Shown here in pieces: positions 18,215 to 28,400 of a stretch of DNA of 30,460 nucleotides. Under the pieces are notes generated by a model. The model was given only the letters and a program-made list of their open reading frames with translations, was not told where the DNA came from and ran no database searches. Every line of letters starts with the position of its first letter. Position 1 is the stretch's first letter. The position numbers were made by a program, and so were the translations under genes. Source of the DNA: Gallionellaceae bacterium (GTDB taxonomy: Bacteria > Pseudomonadota > Gammaproteobacteria > Burkholderiales > Gallionellaceae); contig DMCN01000038.1 in assembly GCA_003445795.1 (NCBI GenBank), positions 32,920-63,379 of the forward strand, in the 5' to 3' direction.

Positions 18215-18327
18215 CGTCATTCCGGCGTAGGCCGGGATCCAGCAGGTTTATTCAATATGCTTTTTGCGTTGTCCCGCTGCGCGGGGGCTTTTTCATTAAC
18301 TGGATTCCGGCCTTCGCCGGAATGACG
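18215..18327. repeat. Paired inverted-repeat element (dRS3/REP-like, MITE-sized)
   Basis: Two 28-bp arms, 18215-18242 and 18300-18327, are reverse complements with 26 of 28 matches. The left arm begins CGTCATTCCGGCG and the right arm ends GCCGGAATGACG. Each arm is itself a small hairpin (ATTCCGGC/GCCGGGAT or equivalent). The 57-bp centre contains CCCGC-TGC-GCGGG followed by a T-run on the plus strand (18273-18293). The right arm ends 1 bp before the aminotransferase stop codon. This resembles the dispersed CATTCC...GGAATG repeats of beta- and gammaproteobacteria. I see no clear target duplication. Confidence 0.8.
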
Positions 18328-18328
18328 T

Positions 18329-19579
18329 TTAATTCGTTCCGTGCTGCTTGCGATAATGTTCGAGGAAGCGCGCGATGCGATGGATGGCCTCGGTGAGGTC
18401 GTCCGAATTGGGCAGGAACACGATGCGGAAGTGATCGGTTTGCTTCCAGTTGAAACCGCTGCCCTGCACGATCAGCACCTTTTCCGCTTCCAGCAGTTCG
18501 AGAATGAACTTCTGGTCGTTCTCTATCGGGTACATCTTGGGATCGAGCCTGGGGAACAGGTACAGGGCGGCCTTGGGTTTGACGCAAGACACGCCGGGAA
18601 TCGCGGTGAGCAGGTTGTAGGCCAGCTCGCGCTGACGGTACAGGCGACCGCCGGGCGCGACCAGGTCGTTGATGCTCTGGTAGCCGCCGAGCGCGGTCTG
18701 GATGGCATATTGCCCCGGCACGTTGGAACACAGGCGCATCGAGGCGAGGATGTTCAGACCGTCGATGTAGTCCTGCGCGTTCTTCTTCGCACCGGAGATG
18801 ACCATCCAGCCGGAACGGTAGCCGCAGGCGCGGTAGTTCTTGGACAGGCCGTTGAGTGTGACGAACAGCACGTCGTCGGCCATGGAAGCCATGGAGGTAT
18901 GCGTCGCGCCGTCGTACAGCACCTTGTCGTAGATCTCGTCGGCGAAGATGATGAGGTTATGCTCGCGCGCCAGTTGGATGATCTCTTTCAGTATCTCGTC
19001 GGAATACACCGCGCCCGTGGGATTGTTGGGGTTGATGACGACGACCGCCCTGGTGTTCGGCGTGATCTTGCTGCGCATGTCCTTGAGGTCTGGATTCCAC
19101 TCGTTGGCCTCGTCGCAAATGTAATGGCGCGGCGTGCCCCCTGCCAATGTCACTGCCGCGGTCCACAGCGGATAGTCGGGCGCGGGCACCAGCACTTCGT
19201 CGCCCGGATTGAGCAGACCCTGCATGCCCATCACGATGAGTTCGGAGGCTCCGTTGCCGATGAAGATGTCGTCGATGGTGACGCCCTGGATCTTTTTCAG
19301 CTGGGTGTAGTGCATGATCGCCTTGCGCGCGGCGAACAGGCCCTTGGAATCGGAATAGCCGGACGAGTTCGGCAGGTTCAGGATCACGTCCTGCTGCACT
19401 TCTTCCGGCGCGTCGAAACCGAACGGCGCGAGATTGCCGATGTTCAACTTGATGATGCGCTGCCCCTCTTCCTCCATCTGCTTCGCTCGCGCCATGACCG
19501 GACCGCGGATGTCGTAGCAGACATTCGCCAGCTTGGTGGATTTCAGCACGGGCTTGGAGGTATCTTTTTCGTGTTTCAC
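18329..19579 (-). CDS. alaA: PLP-dependent aminotransferase, AlaA-type (glutamate-pyruvate/alanine transaminase)
   Basis: 416 residues, fold-type I class I/II aminotransferase. Signatures are IKLNIGNLAPFGFDAPEE, PAPDYPLWTAAV, VVINPNNPTGAVYS (substrate Asn/PLP region), IFADEIYDKV (PLP-binding Asp/Tyr), and the Schiff-base Lys K247 in NGLSKNYRACGYR. FRIVFLPN near the C-terminus carries the carboxylate-binding Arg. The motif set fits AlaA, which interconverts pyruvate and alanine with glutamate. In betaproteobacteria this gene often precedes hom-thrC, as here. The start is GTG at 19577-19579 with GAGGAAG upstream. Assignment to AlaA rather than a close aspartate or tyrosine aminotransferase rests on recalled motif similarity. 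Confidence 0.88.
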   Translation of the reverse strand: MKHEKDTSKPVLKSTKLANVCYDIRGPVMARAKQMEEEGQRIIKLNIGNLAPFGFDAPEEVQQDVILNLPNSSGYSDSKGLFAARKAIMHYTQLKKIQGVTIDDIFIGNGASELIVMGMQGLLNPGDEVLVPAPDYPLWTAAVTLAGGTPRHYICDEANEWNPDLKDMRSKITPNTRAVVVINPNNPTGAVYSDEILKEIIQLAREHNLIIFADEIYDKVLYDGATHTSMASMADDVLFVTLNGLSKNYRACGYRSGWMVISGAKKNAQDYIDGLNILASMRLCSNVPGQYAIQTALGGYQSINDLVAPGGRLYRQRELAYNLLTAIPGVSCVKPKAALYLFPRLDPKMYPIENDQKFILELLEAEKVLIVQGSGFNWKQTDHFRIVFLPNSDDLTEAIHRIARFLEHYRKQHGTN

Positions 19580-19614
19580 TTGGAGGCTTCCTCATCTGCC
19601 GAGCCGGTGCGGAT

Positions 19615-19665
19615 GGTAGAATCCACCGCATACAGACAAGGCGTTGCAAAGGCCGCGATTCTACC
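19615..19665. promoter_or_regulatory. Face-to-face TAGAAT promoters in a 9-bp inverted repeat
   Basis: GGTAGAATC (19615-19623) and its exact complement GATTCTACC (19657-19665) lie 33 bp apart between divergent alaA and the Mth938-like gene. Each arm contains a TAGAAT -10-like hexamer. The left one faces right and would serve the plus-strand genes. The right one faces left and would serve alaA. -35 matches are weak (TTGCGG at 18-bp spacing for the leftward one, none convincing for the rightward one). Confidence 0.45.
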
Positions 19666-19687
19666 GCGCCGCCGCTATATGCCGCAA

Positions 19688-20071
19688 ATGGAGAACCCTG
19701 CTTTGGCACTGCATCTGAACACGGATACCAACATGTATCTCTTCACCGGACACGGCGAAGGTTATGTCGCGGTCAACGACAGGCGCTTCCAGCAACCGCT
19801 GGTGGTCATGGCACAGGGCATCCGTACCGACTGGCCCGCCAGCGATTTCGCCTCGCTCGAACCCGCGCATTTCAGCTACTTCCTTGATCTCATGCCGGAA
19901 GTGGTACTGCTGGGCACCGGCGCGAAGCAGCAGTTCGCCCATCCCGGCCTGTACCGCGAACTCATCCAGGCCGGCATCAGCATCGAATTCATGAATACCC
20001 CGGCCGCCTGCCGAACCTACAACATCCTCGTCGCCGAAGACCGTAAAGTGGTCGCGGCAGTCTTGATATAA
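19688..20071 (+). CDS. Mth938-like/NDUFAF3-family domain protein (DUF498)
   Basis: 127 residues. The compact Mth938 fold is suggested by YVAVNDRRFQQPLVVMAQG, LMPEVVLLGTGAKQQF and GISIEFMNTPAACRTYNIL, followed by AEDRKVVAAVLI. Bacterial members are uncharacterised; eukaryotic relatives (NDUFAF3) assist complex I assembly. I chose the ATG at 19688 (MENPALALHLN) because family members start shortly before the first strand. An ATG at 19679 is equally possible, and neither has a clear ribosome site. It ends 9 nt before moxR and probably heads that operon. A much longer open frame upstream on this strand is the antisense of alaA and is not coding. Confidence 0.85.
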   Translation: MENPALALHLNTDTNMYLFTGHGEGYVAVNDRRFQQPLVVMAQGIRTDWPASDFASLEPAHFSYFLDLMPEVVLLGTGAKQQFAHPGLYRELIQAGISIEFMNTPAACRTYNILVAEDRKVVAAVLI

Positions 20072-20080
20072 GGAAACCGA

Positions 20081-20998
<918 letters not shown>

Positions 20999-20999
20999 C

Positions 21000-21950
21000 G
21001 TGATCGGCTCATTCAGACAAAAGTTCCGCAACTGGGCGTTCCGCCGCACCGTCGAGACCGGCACGGTGGTGCTCAACCAGCGCCGCATCTACATCCTGCC
21101 CACGCGGCAGGGTTTCGCTTTTGCGTTCGTGCTGGTACTGATGCTGCTGGGCGACATCAACTACAACCTGAGCCTGGGTTATGTGCTCACCTTTTTACTC
21201 GCCACCACCGGCGGCATCAGCATGCTGCATGCCTTCCGAAACATGGCTCAGCTCGAGATCCATGCCGGTCAGATCGAACCCGTGTTCGCCGGGGAGCAGG
21301 CGCGTTTCGTGTTCCACTTCAACAACCCCAGTAGTCTGGAGCGCCACCAGATCCATCTACATGACGACGACGGTCACCATGTCGTGTTCGATCTGCCCGC
21401 ACAGACTTCCACACCGGTGCAGTTCGACATCCCCGCCCCGCAACGCGGCTGGCTGGATAGCGGACGGCTGACGCTGCACACCGAATTCCCGCTCGGGCTG
21501 TTCCATGCCTGGAGCTATATCCATTTCGACGTGCGCTGCCTGGTCTATCCCAGACCGGCCGCACCGCAGCCCTTGCCAGCCGCCGCAATGCAGGACGGTA
21601 ACGGCAAACTGCCGACGAGAGGCGACGAGGATTTTGCCGGTCTGCGCAACTATGTGGCCGGCGACGCGATGCCGCGCATCGCGTGGAAGGCGCTGGCGCG
21701 CGAACAGGGTCTGCAGGTGAAGCAATTCTCCGCGTTTCAGGGACAGGAGTTGTGGCTGGACTGGTCGCAGTTGCCCGACATCGCGCAAGAACGAAAACTG
21801 GAACTGCTGACCCGCTGGGTGCTGGATGCGGATGTGCAGGGGTTGATGTACGGCCTGCGTTTGCCAGGTGGCGATGTGCTGCCACAACATAATGCGGCGC
21901 ACCGCGCGGAGTGTCTGCGGCGGTTGGCGTTGTTCGGCGGGGAGGAATGA
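21000..21950 (+). CDS. DUF58-domain membrane protein
   Basis: 316 residues with a GTG start 1 nt after the moxR stop. Two membrane spans lie at about residues 36-76 (FAFAFVLVLMLLG, then LSLGYVLTFLLATTG). The DUF58 signature LRNYVAGDAMPRIAWKALAR is near residue 215-235. DUF58 proteins are von Willebrand A-like partners of MoxR ATPases; their biochemical role is unknown. The stop overlaps the region of the next start (ggaggaatgATG), indicating translational coupling with the transglutaminase gene. Confidence 0.9.
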   Translation: MIGSFRQKFRNWAFRRTVETGTVVLNQRRIYILPTRQGFAFAFVLVLMLLGDINYNLSLGYVLTFLLATTGGISMLHAFRNMAQLEIHAGQIEPVFAGEQARFVFHFNNPSSLERHQIHLHDDDGHHVVFDLPAQTSTPVQFDIPAPQRGWLDSGRLTLHTEFPLGLFHAWSYIHFDVRCLVYPRPAAPQPLPAAAMQDGNGKLPTRGDEDFAGLRNYVAGDAMPRIAWKALAREQGLQVKQFSAFQGQELWLDWSQLPDIAQERKLELLTRWVLDADVQGLMYGLRLPGGDVLPQHNAAHRAECLRRLALFGGEE

Positions 21951-23884
21951 TGAAACTCAACGCCGCGCTCACCTTCGGCCTCATTGCCTGCATCCTGCTG
22001 GTGAGTGCTCCGCATGCGGAGCATCTGCCCTTGTGGATCAGCACGGTTTGCGTGGCACTGCTGGCCTGGCGCGCCTATCTCACCTGGGGCGGCTATCCGC
22101 TGCCTGCACGCTGGCTGCTGCTGAGCGTCACCGTCGCCTGCGTGCTGGCCATCGCGGTCACTTTCCGCACCCTGTTCGGCCGCGAGGTCGGCGTCGCGCT
22201 GCTGATTCTGCTGTCCACGCTGAAACTGCTGGAACTGAAAGCCGTGCGCGATGCCACGGTGCTTATCTATCTTTCCTGCTTCATCATCATCACCAACTTC
22301 TTCTATTCGCAGAGCATCCCCACCGCGATGTTCATGCTGCTCACGCTGCTGGTCATCATGGCGACCTGGGTGCACATGCAGACCGGCACGCTCGCGCTCA
22401 GGCCAAGGCTGCGCATCGCGATCGTTTTGCTGCTGCAGGCCATCCCGCTGTCGCTCATCATCTTCGTGTTGTTCCCGCGCGTGCAGGGACCGCTATGGGG
22501 CATGCCGCAGGATGCCTACGCCACCAGCGGGCTGTCCGACACTATGGCACCGGGCAGCGTGAGCAAATTGTCGCTGTCCGACGCGGTCGCCTTCCGGGTG
22601 GCCTTCAACGACACCGTGCCGTTGCGCGAGCAGATGTACTGGCGCGGACCGGTGCTGTGGGATTACGACGGCATGACCTGGACACGCGGCAACAACGCCA
22701 CATTGCGCCAACCCACGCTCTCCGACACTTCGCTACCGGTGGACTATACCGTCACGCTGGAGCCGCACAACAAGCGCTGGCTGTTCGCCATGGATATGCC
22801 GGCGAAGATATCGATCTCCGCCGAGATGGCGCCGGATTTCCAGTTGCTTAGCCGAAGACCGGTGACTGCGCGAACCCGCTACGACGCGAGCTCGCTGCTG
22901 TCCTATCGCGCCAGCCTGGAGGAGCCGCCGCAGCAATTGCAGCGCGCGCTGACTTTGCCGCAAGGCTACAACCCTCAGGCCCGCAGGCTCGCCGCGGAGT
23001 GGCGCGTGCAGAGCGACAGCCCGGAAGCGCTGATACGCACCGCGCTCGCCTATTTCAACCAGCAGGAGTTCGAGTACACACTGGAACCGCCGCCACTCGG
23101 CATCAATGGTGTGGATGAATTCCTGTTCGAGACGAAAAAAGGATTCTGCGAACACTATGCCGGCAGCTTCGTGGTGTTGATGCGCGCAGCCGGCATTCCG
23201 GCGCGCGTAGTGACCGGTTATCAGGGCGGCGAATTCAACGAGCTCGGCGGCTATTTCATCATCCGTCAGGCCGATGCCCACGCCTGGGCGGAGGTATGGC
23301 TGCGTGAGCGCGGCTGGGTACGCGTCGACCCCACCGCCGCGATCTCGCCCGAGCGCATCCAGAACGGGCTGTCTTCCGCGCTGCCGGACAATGCCGCGCT
23401 GCCCTTCATGGCGCGCAACCCGTCGGAATGGTTGCGCAGCATGCGTCTGAACTGGGACGCGCTCTCCAACCAGTGGAACCAGTGGGTGCTCGGTTACAAC
23501 ACCGAGCGCCAGTTCGCCTTCCTCACCCGCATGGGCATGGAAGAGATCACTTGGCAGAAGATGGCGCTCAACATGCTGGCCGGCATCGCGCTGCTGGTGG
23601 GTGTCTTCACCCTCGTCATGCTGCGCCGCCTCGCCGCGCGCCGGACCGACGCGGTGCAGGCCGCCTGGCTGAAGGTGTGCCGCAAACTGGAGAAGGCCGG
23701 ACTGCCGCGCGCGCCGCATGAAGGGCCGATGGACTATGCCGCGCGCATCGCCGCCGCCCATCCCGACCTAGCCGAAGACATCTACGACATCGCCGCGCGT
23801 TACGCCTCGCTGCGCTACGGCGGCGAAGCCGAGCAGGACGGCCTGCCCGCTTTCAAGGATGCGGTGCGCGCCTTCAAGCTATAA
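21950..23884 (+). CDS. TgpA-type membrane transglutaminase
   Basis: 644 residues. About six membrane helices occupy the first ~190 residues. A periplasmic region follows with the transglutaminase-like core, carrying the triad C400 (KKGFCEHYA), H444 (QADAHAWAE) and D460 (WVRVDPTAA). A further membrane helix lies at about 540-565 (ALNMLAGIALLVGVFTLVML), followed by a cytoplasmic DUF4129-like tail. The order matches the TgpA family (DUF3488, transglutaminase, DUF4129), an inner-membrane protein essential in Pseudomonas aeruginosa. I chose the ATG at 21950, with GGAGG 4 nt upstream. The ATG at 21947 is only 1 nt from that site. It forms the MoxR-DUF58-TgpA module with the two preceding genes. The substrate of the reaction is not established for the family. 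Confidence 0.93.
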   Translation: MKLNAALTFGLIACILLVSAPHAEHLPLWISTVCVALLAWRAYLTWGGYPLPARWLLLSVTVACVLAIAVTFRTLFGREVGVALLILLSTLKLLELKAVRDATVLIYLSCFIIITNFFYSQSIPTAMFMLLTLLVIMATWVHMQTGTLALRPRLRIAIVLLLQAIPLSLIIFVLFPRVQGPLWGMPQDAYATSGLSDTMAPGSVSKLSLSDAVAFRVAFNDTVPLREQMYWRGPVLWDYDGMTWTRGNNATLRQPTLSDTSLPVDYTVTLEPHNKRWLFAMDMPAKISISAEMAPDFQLLSRRPVTARTRYDASSLLSYRASLEEPPQQLQRALTLPQGYNPQARRLAAEWRVQSDSPEALIRTALAYFNQQEFEYTLEPPPLGINGVDEFLFETKKGFCEHYAGSFVVLMRAAGIPARVVTGYQGGEFNELGGYFIIRQADAHAWAEVWLRERGWVRVDPTAAISPERIQNGLSSALPDNAALPFMARNPSEWLRSMRLNWDALSNQWNQWVLGYNTERQFAFLTRMGMEEITWQKMALNMLAGIALLVGVFTLVMLRRLAARRTDAVQAAWLKVCRKLEKAGLPRAPHEGPMDYAARIAAAHPDLAEDIYDIAARYASLRYGGEAEQDGLPAFKDAVRAFKL

Positions 23885-23914
23885 TCCGCGCCTGTCCAAC
23901 CGAGCACGCCCGCC

Positions 23915-24358
23915 ATGCAGATCACCCGAAGACTTGAATTCGATGCCGGTCACCGCATCCCCAACCACAACAGCCAGTGCAAGCATCTGCACGGCCACCG
24001 CTACGCCATCGAGATCACTTTGTCGGGCGAGATCATCACCGCCGCGGGTGTTTCGGAAGAAGGGATGGTGATGGATTTTTCGGACGTGAAACACATCGCC
24101 AAGGAGCGCGTGGTCGATGTCTGGGATCACGCCTTCCTGGTGTACCGCGGGGACAAGGCGGTGCTGGACTTTCTGAACACGCTGCCGGGCCACAAGACGG
24201 TGGTGCTGGATGTCATACCGACGGCGGAGAATCTGGCCAAGGTCGCCTTCGATCTGCTGCACGATGCCTACCGCGACACTTTCGGCAACCATCTCAGACT
24301 TGAACGCGTGCGTCTGTTCGAGACGCCGAACAACTGGGCCGACTACGACTTGCCGTAG
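23915..24358 (+). CDS. queD: 6-carboxytetrahydropterin synthase (QueD/PTPS family)
   Basis: 147 residues. Converts dihydroneopterin triphosphate to 6-carboxytetrahydropterin in the queuosine/7-deazaguanine pathway. Zinc ligands are H13 (DAGHR), H26 and H28 (KHLHGHRY). The catalytic Cys is C22, four residues before H26, as in the QueD pattern. VMDFSDVK, DVWDHAFLV (catalytic Asp/His region) and LFETPNNWADY (pterin-anchoring Glu) are also present. The ATG has no clear ribosome site. Its last 16 nt overlap the convergent diguanylate cyclase gene. Other queuosine genes are not in the window. Confidence 0.92.
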   Translation: MQITRRLEFDAGHRIPNHNSQCKHLHGHRYAIEITLSGEIITAAGVSEEGMVMDFSDVKHIAKERVVDVWDHAFLVYRGDKAVLDFLNTLPGHKTVVLDVIPTAENLAKVAFDLLHDAYRDTFGNHLRLERVRLFETPNNWADYDLP

Positions 24359-25311
24359 GTCCCCACCACCACACGGTCGCGCCCTGCTTCCTTGGCCTCA
24401 TACAAGGCATGGTCGGCGGCCCGCAACAGCACCTCCAGCGCGACACCTTTCCCGGGCTGAACCGAAGCGACACCGCAACTGATCGTGACATGACGGTTCG
24501 CCGTGGCATGCGGGATACCCAGATCGGCCACATGCTGGCGCACATTCTCCGCCACCCAGCGCGCACCGTCGGCATCGGTCTCGCCCAGCACCAGCACGAA
24601 CTCCTCGCCACCATAGCGCGCAGCCAGATCAGAGGCGCGCGGCGCGGCGCGGGCCACCTGTCCGGCCACCGCGCGCAGACAATCGTCGCCGGCCTGGTGC
24701 CCGAACTGGTCGTTGTATAGCTTGAAGCTGTCGATGTCTATCATCACCAGCGCCATCGGCTTATTCATGCGCTCGCAACGCCGCCATTCGCGCAACGACA
24801 ACTCGTCGAACATGCGGCGGTTGGAGATACCGGTGAGCCCGTCGGTGGTCGACAGGCGCTGCAGCTCCTTGTTGGCGGCATTCAACTGGTGCGAGACGTC
24901 AACCAGATCGCGCTGCATCTCGACCAGCCGGCGCATGGCGCGCACCTTGGCATGCAGCACCACTTCGCTGACCGGCTTCATCAGATAATCGTCGCCGCCG
25001 ACCTCGATGCCACGCGCGAGATCGTCGTCCTTGGTCATACTGGTGAGGAATATGATGGCGGTCCAGTCGTCCTTCTGTTCGCTCGCTCGGATCTGTTTGG
25101 CGATGTCGAAACCGTCGATGTCGGGCAACTGCGCATCCAGCAGAATGATGTCCGGCTTTTCCTTGCGGTACTGGGCGATGGCGTCCTTGCCCGTCTCCGC
25201 TTTCAACGGATCGGATATCCCCATGCGTTCAAGAAAATTGCACAGGACTTTCAGTGTCACCTTGCTGTCTTCCACCACCAGCACTTTGAGTGCATCCGTT
25301 CTTTTTTTCAT
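24343..25311 (-). CDS. Response regulator diguanylate cyclase (REC-GGDEF)
   Basis: 322 residues. An N-terminal receiver domain (about 8-125) has acidic residues VVED, phosphoacceptor D59 (IILLDAQLPD), T/S at FLTS and K112 (YLMKPVSE). A short coiled linker (125-150) leads to a GGDEF domain (about 155-318) with GGEEF at 234-238. An RxxD motif (RASD 225-228) sits five residues before it, the product-inhibition I-site. It should make c-di-GMP from GTP when phosphorylated, as in WspR/PleD-like proteins. It is cytoplasmic. No cognate histidine kinase is adjacent. It has its own candidate -10 but may also be read through from the large GGDEF-EAL gene upstream. Confidence 0.94.
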   Translation of the reverse strand: MKKRTDALKVLVVEDSKVTLKVLCNFLERMGISDPLKAETGKDAIAQYRKEKPDIILLDAQLPDIDGFDIAKQIRASEQKDDWTAIIFLTSMTKDDDLARGIEVGGDDYLMKPVSEVVLHAKVRAMRRLVEMQRDLVDVSHQLNAANKELQRLSTTDGLTGISNRRMFDELSLREWRRCERMNKPMALVMIDIDSFKLYNDQFGHQAGDDCLRAVAGQVARAAPRASDLAARYGGEEFVLVLGETDADGARWVAENVRQHVADLGIPHATANRHVTISCGVASVQPGKGVALEVLLRAADHALYEAKEAGRDRVVVGTYGKS

Positions 25312-25337
25312 ATCCGGGCGTATGTTGATTTTGAATG

Positions 25338-25343
25338 ATTATA
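25338..25343 (-). promoter_or_regulatory. Candidate -10 box for the REC-GGDEF gene
   Basis: TATAAT on the minus strand lies 26 bp before the start codon, in the 91-bp gap after the large GGDEF-EAL gene. The -35 region is poor (TGACTG at 18-bp spacing, or TTGTGA at 21 bp), so promoter strength is uncertain. Confidence 0.4.
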
Positions 25344-25402
25344 AATCCTAACCGTGTCTCGCAGTCACAACATGCTGCAGCGATCACCCGGCGCACAAAG
25401 CA

Positions 25403-28400
25403 TCATTTCGCCGCCTTCTCCAGCGTCCATTTGTCCACCAGCGCCTCAAAGTCGGCCAAAGACACGGGCTTGCTGAACAGGTAGCCCTGGAACTTCTCGC
25501 ATCCGCACAGGATGAGCGGATGCAATTGCTCCTGCGTCTCGACACCTTCCGCAATGACATCGAAGCCGAAGTTATGCGCCATGCCTGCGATGGTCTGAAC
25601 CATCATCGCATCCCCCGGATCGGTAAGGATGTCGCGCACAAAGGACTGGTCAATCTTCAACATATCGATCGGCAGCTGCTTGATGTATTGCAGCGAGGAA
25701 TAACCGGTGCCGAAATCATCCATGGAGAAACGTACTCCGAACGCCTTCAGCTCGTCCATCTTGCGCGCCGCTTCGCGCACATCTTCCAGCACAAGGTTCT
25801 CGGTCAGTTCAAGTTCCAGCAGGCGCGGATCGGCACCGGTGTCGACAAGAATGGTCTTGACCCTGCAAACAAAACCGGGCTGATGGAACTGTAGCGGACT
25901 GATGTTCACCGCAAGGTGCATCTTGCCCAACACGGGATGCCCTTGCCACGCCTTCAGTTGCCTGCAAGCCTTCTCCAGCACCCAATCCCCGATGGGCAGG
26001 ATCAACTTGGTCTTCTCGGCCAGCGGGATGAATTCCGCCGGAGACACCATACCCAGTACAGCACTGCGCCAGCGCAGCAACACCTCGGCGCCGAGCAGAT
26101 CCTTTGCCTCGTTGGTTTGCAACTGGAAGAAGAGTTCCAGCTCGCCGTTCGGCAAGGCCTGCCGCAAGGCATTCTCCAGCAGGGTGCGCGACTCCAGCAG
26201 TGCCTGCATCGATGCTTCGAAGAAGCACACCATGTTGCGGCCGCCGTCCTTGGCCTTGTACATCGCCAGGTCGGCCTGCTTCAGCAACTCCTCGGTGGTG
26301 ACCAGATCGCCCCTGAACAACACCACGCCGATGCTTGGCGAACTCTGGTATTGCTCGTCCCCCAACTGATACGGCCGCGACAGCGCATCGCGCATCTTTT
26401 CGGCGATGCGCCCCGCCTGCTCCACTGCATCGTTCTGATCAAGGCTCAATCCCTCCAGCAGGATGATGAACTCATCGCCGCCGAAGCGTGCCACGGTATC
26501 TGTCTCGCGAACGCAAGTATTCAAGCGCTTGGCGACTTCCACCAGCAACTTGTCGCCGTATTCATGGCCTTTGGTATCGTTCAGCACCTTGAAATGATCG
26601 AGATCGATGAACATCAGGGCGCCGAAGTTCTCGCTACGAGCACTCTGTCCCAAAGCCAGATGCAAGCGATCCAGCAACAGGCGCCGGTTCGGCAGTCCGG
26701 TCAACGGATCGAAGAAGGCCAGATTCTTAATCTCTTCCTCGGCCTTCTTGCGCTCGCTGATATCGACAAAGACGGCGACATAGTGGGTCACTTCGTCGTG
26801 ATGCTTCACGGAAGTGATGGTCAGCCATTTCGGATAGACCCCGCCATCCTTGCGCCGGTCCCACATCTCGCCCGACCAGCGCCCCGTCTCGTTGATGGCG
26901 TCCCACATCTGCTTGTAGAACCCGGCTTCATGCCTTCCGGAACTAAGCATGCGCGGATTCTTGCCCTGCACCTCTTCCTGCGAATAGCCGGTGATCTCCT
27001 CGAATGCGCGATTGACGGTGATGATGTTCGCATCCCGATCGGTCACGATGATCGCCTCCTGCGTCTCGAACGCCACCGCGGCGATGCGGGCCTGCTCAGC
27101 CAGACGCTCGCGTTCGGTCACATCCTGTACTGTGCCGATGGAGCGCAAGGGATTGCCGGAATCGTCGAAGGTCGAGCTGCAGCGCTCTTCCACCCACTTG
27201 ATGCGGCCGTCAGCCATCTGCAGGCGGTGGATGATCTGGTACGGCTTTTGGTCCGCCAGCGAATCGATGTAGGCCTGGTTCACTCTGTCGCGATCATCGG
27301 GGTGGATCGTATTCAGAAAAGCCACGTAGGAAGCGGCGAACTTCGACTGGTCGATCTCGAATATCTCAAAGATCTCATCCGACCAGATCAGCTTGCCGGA
27401 TGCAAAATTGAGCTCCCAGCTGCCAAAATGGCCGACCTTCTGCGCTTCGGCGAACCGCTCTTGATCAAGATCCAGTTCCAGCCTTGCCAGCTTTTGCTCG
27501 GTGATGTCCTGCACCATGCCGTCCCAGAGACAATCGCCATTCTCCAGCAGCTCCGGTTTCGATTCGATCCGCAGCCAGCGGACCTCCCCTTCGCGCAGGA
27601 TGCGCCCTTCCCACAGGAAATTCTCGTGTGTGCGTGCCGCCTGCTGGTTCAGCGCCACGAATTCCGGGAGATCATCCGGATGGACCGGGTCGAATGCCGC
27701 CTGTGCATCGGCATAGATGGCGGCAGACCACACCCCGAGGATCTCGGACAATCGCGGGCTGGCATATTTGAACTGGAACACCCCCGCTTGCGTGGTAAGC
27801 AGCAGATACACGCCGACCGGAATGTTGGCGACCAGGCGATCGTATTGCTCCTTGCGCTCTGTGAGTGCTTTCTGGATGCGTGTTCGCTCGCTGATGTCCC
27901 GCACGAACGCAAAGAAATGGCGGCTGTCCTTCCAGTAGGTGGTGGCGATCTCAACGTCGATCAGACTGCCGTCCTTGCGGCGATGGATACTCTCGAACCG
28001 GTCCGATTCCTGTTCCTTGATGCGGGCTATGTGGGCGGCCACCTGTTCCAGCGTCACTTCTTTTGCTTCCACATCAGGGATGTGCATGCGCAACAGCTCT
28101 TCCCGACTGTAACCGGACATGCGGCAATAGGCATCGTTCACATCCAGCAGCCTGCCTCCATCGTCCACCAGCCAGTAGCCATCGATCGCCGTGTCGAGCA
28201 CGCGCTTCTGGTCGAGGGTCGCTTGTTCGCGCAAGGCGATGTTCTCGCTCACGCTCTCCGCCATGTTATCGAAGGCCTTGCCCAGAGCGGAGATCTCGTC
28301 ACTGCCGGTCATGTGTGTCTTGACTGCATAGTCGCCGAGCGCCAGCCTTCCGGCAGCGGCGAGCAACACATTCACGCGCCGGCTGACCAGACGATGCAGG

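Noticed and set aside
15555..18230. A very long plus-strand open frame (about 890 codons) opposite thrC and hom
   Set aside because: It is the antisense of two clear enzymes, has Arg/His/Asp/Val-rich composition typical of reading G+C-rich genes backwards, and shows no motif. The same holds for long open frames opposite alaA (18341 onward), opposite the GGDEF-EAL gene (25916-28582) and opposite moxR and neighbours (19661-21088).
18273..18293. Intrinsic terminator between alaA and hom
   Set aside because: The stem with its T-run reads in the plus direction, whereas both genes are on the minus strand, and no plus-strand gene precedes it. It is treated as part of the repeat element.
23880..23885. 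TATAAT at the end of the transglutaminase gene as a queD promoter
   Set aside because: No -35-like hexamer lies at 16-18 bp spacing, and the match overlaps CTA-TAA of the preceding gene, so chance is likely. A weak internal promoter cannot be excluded.
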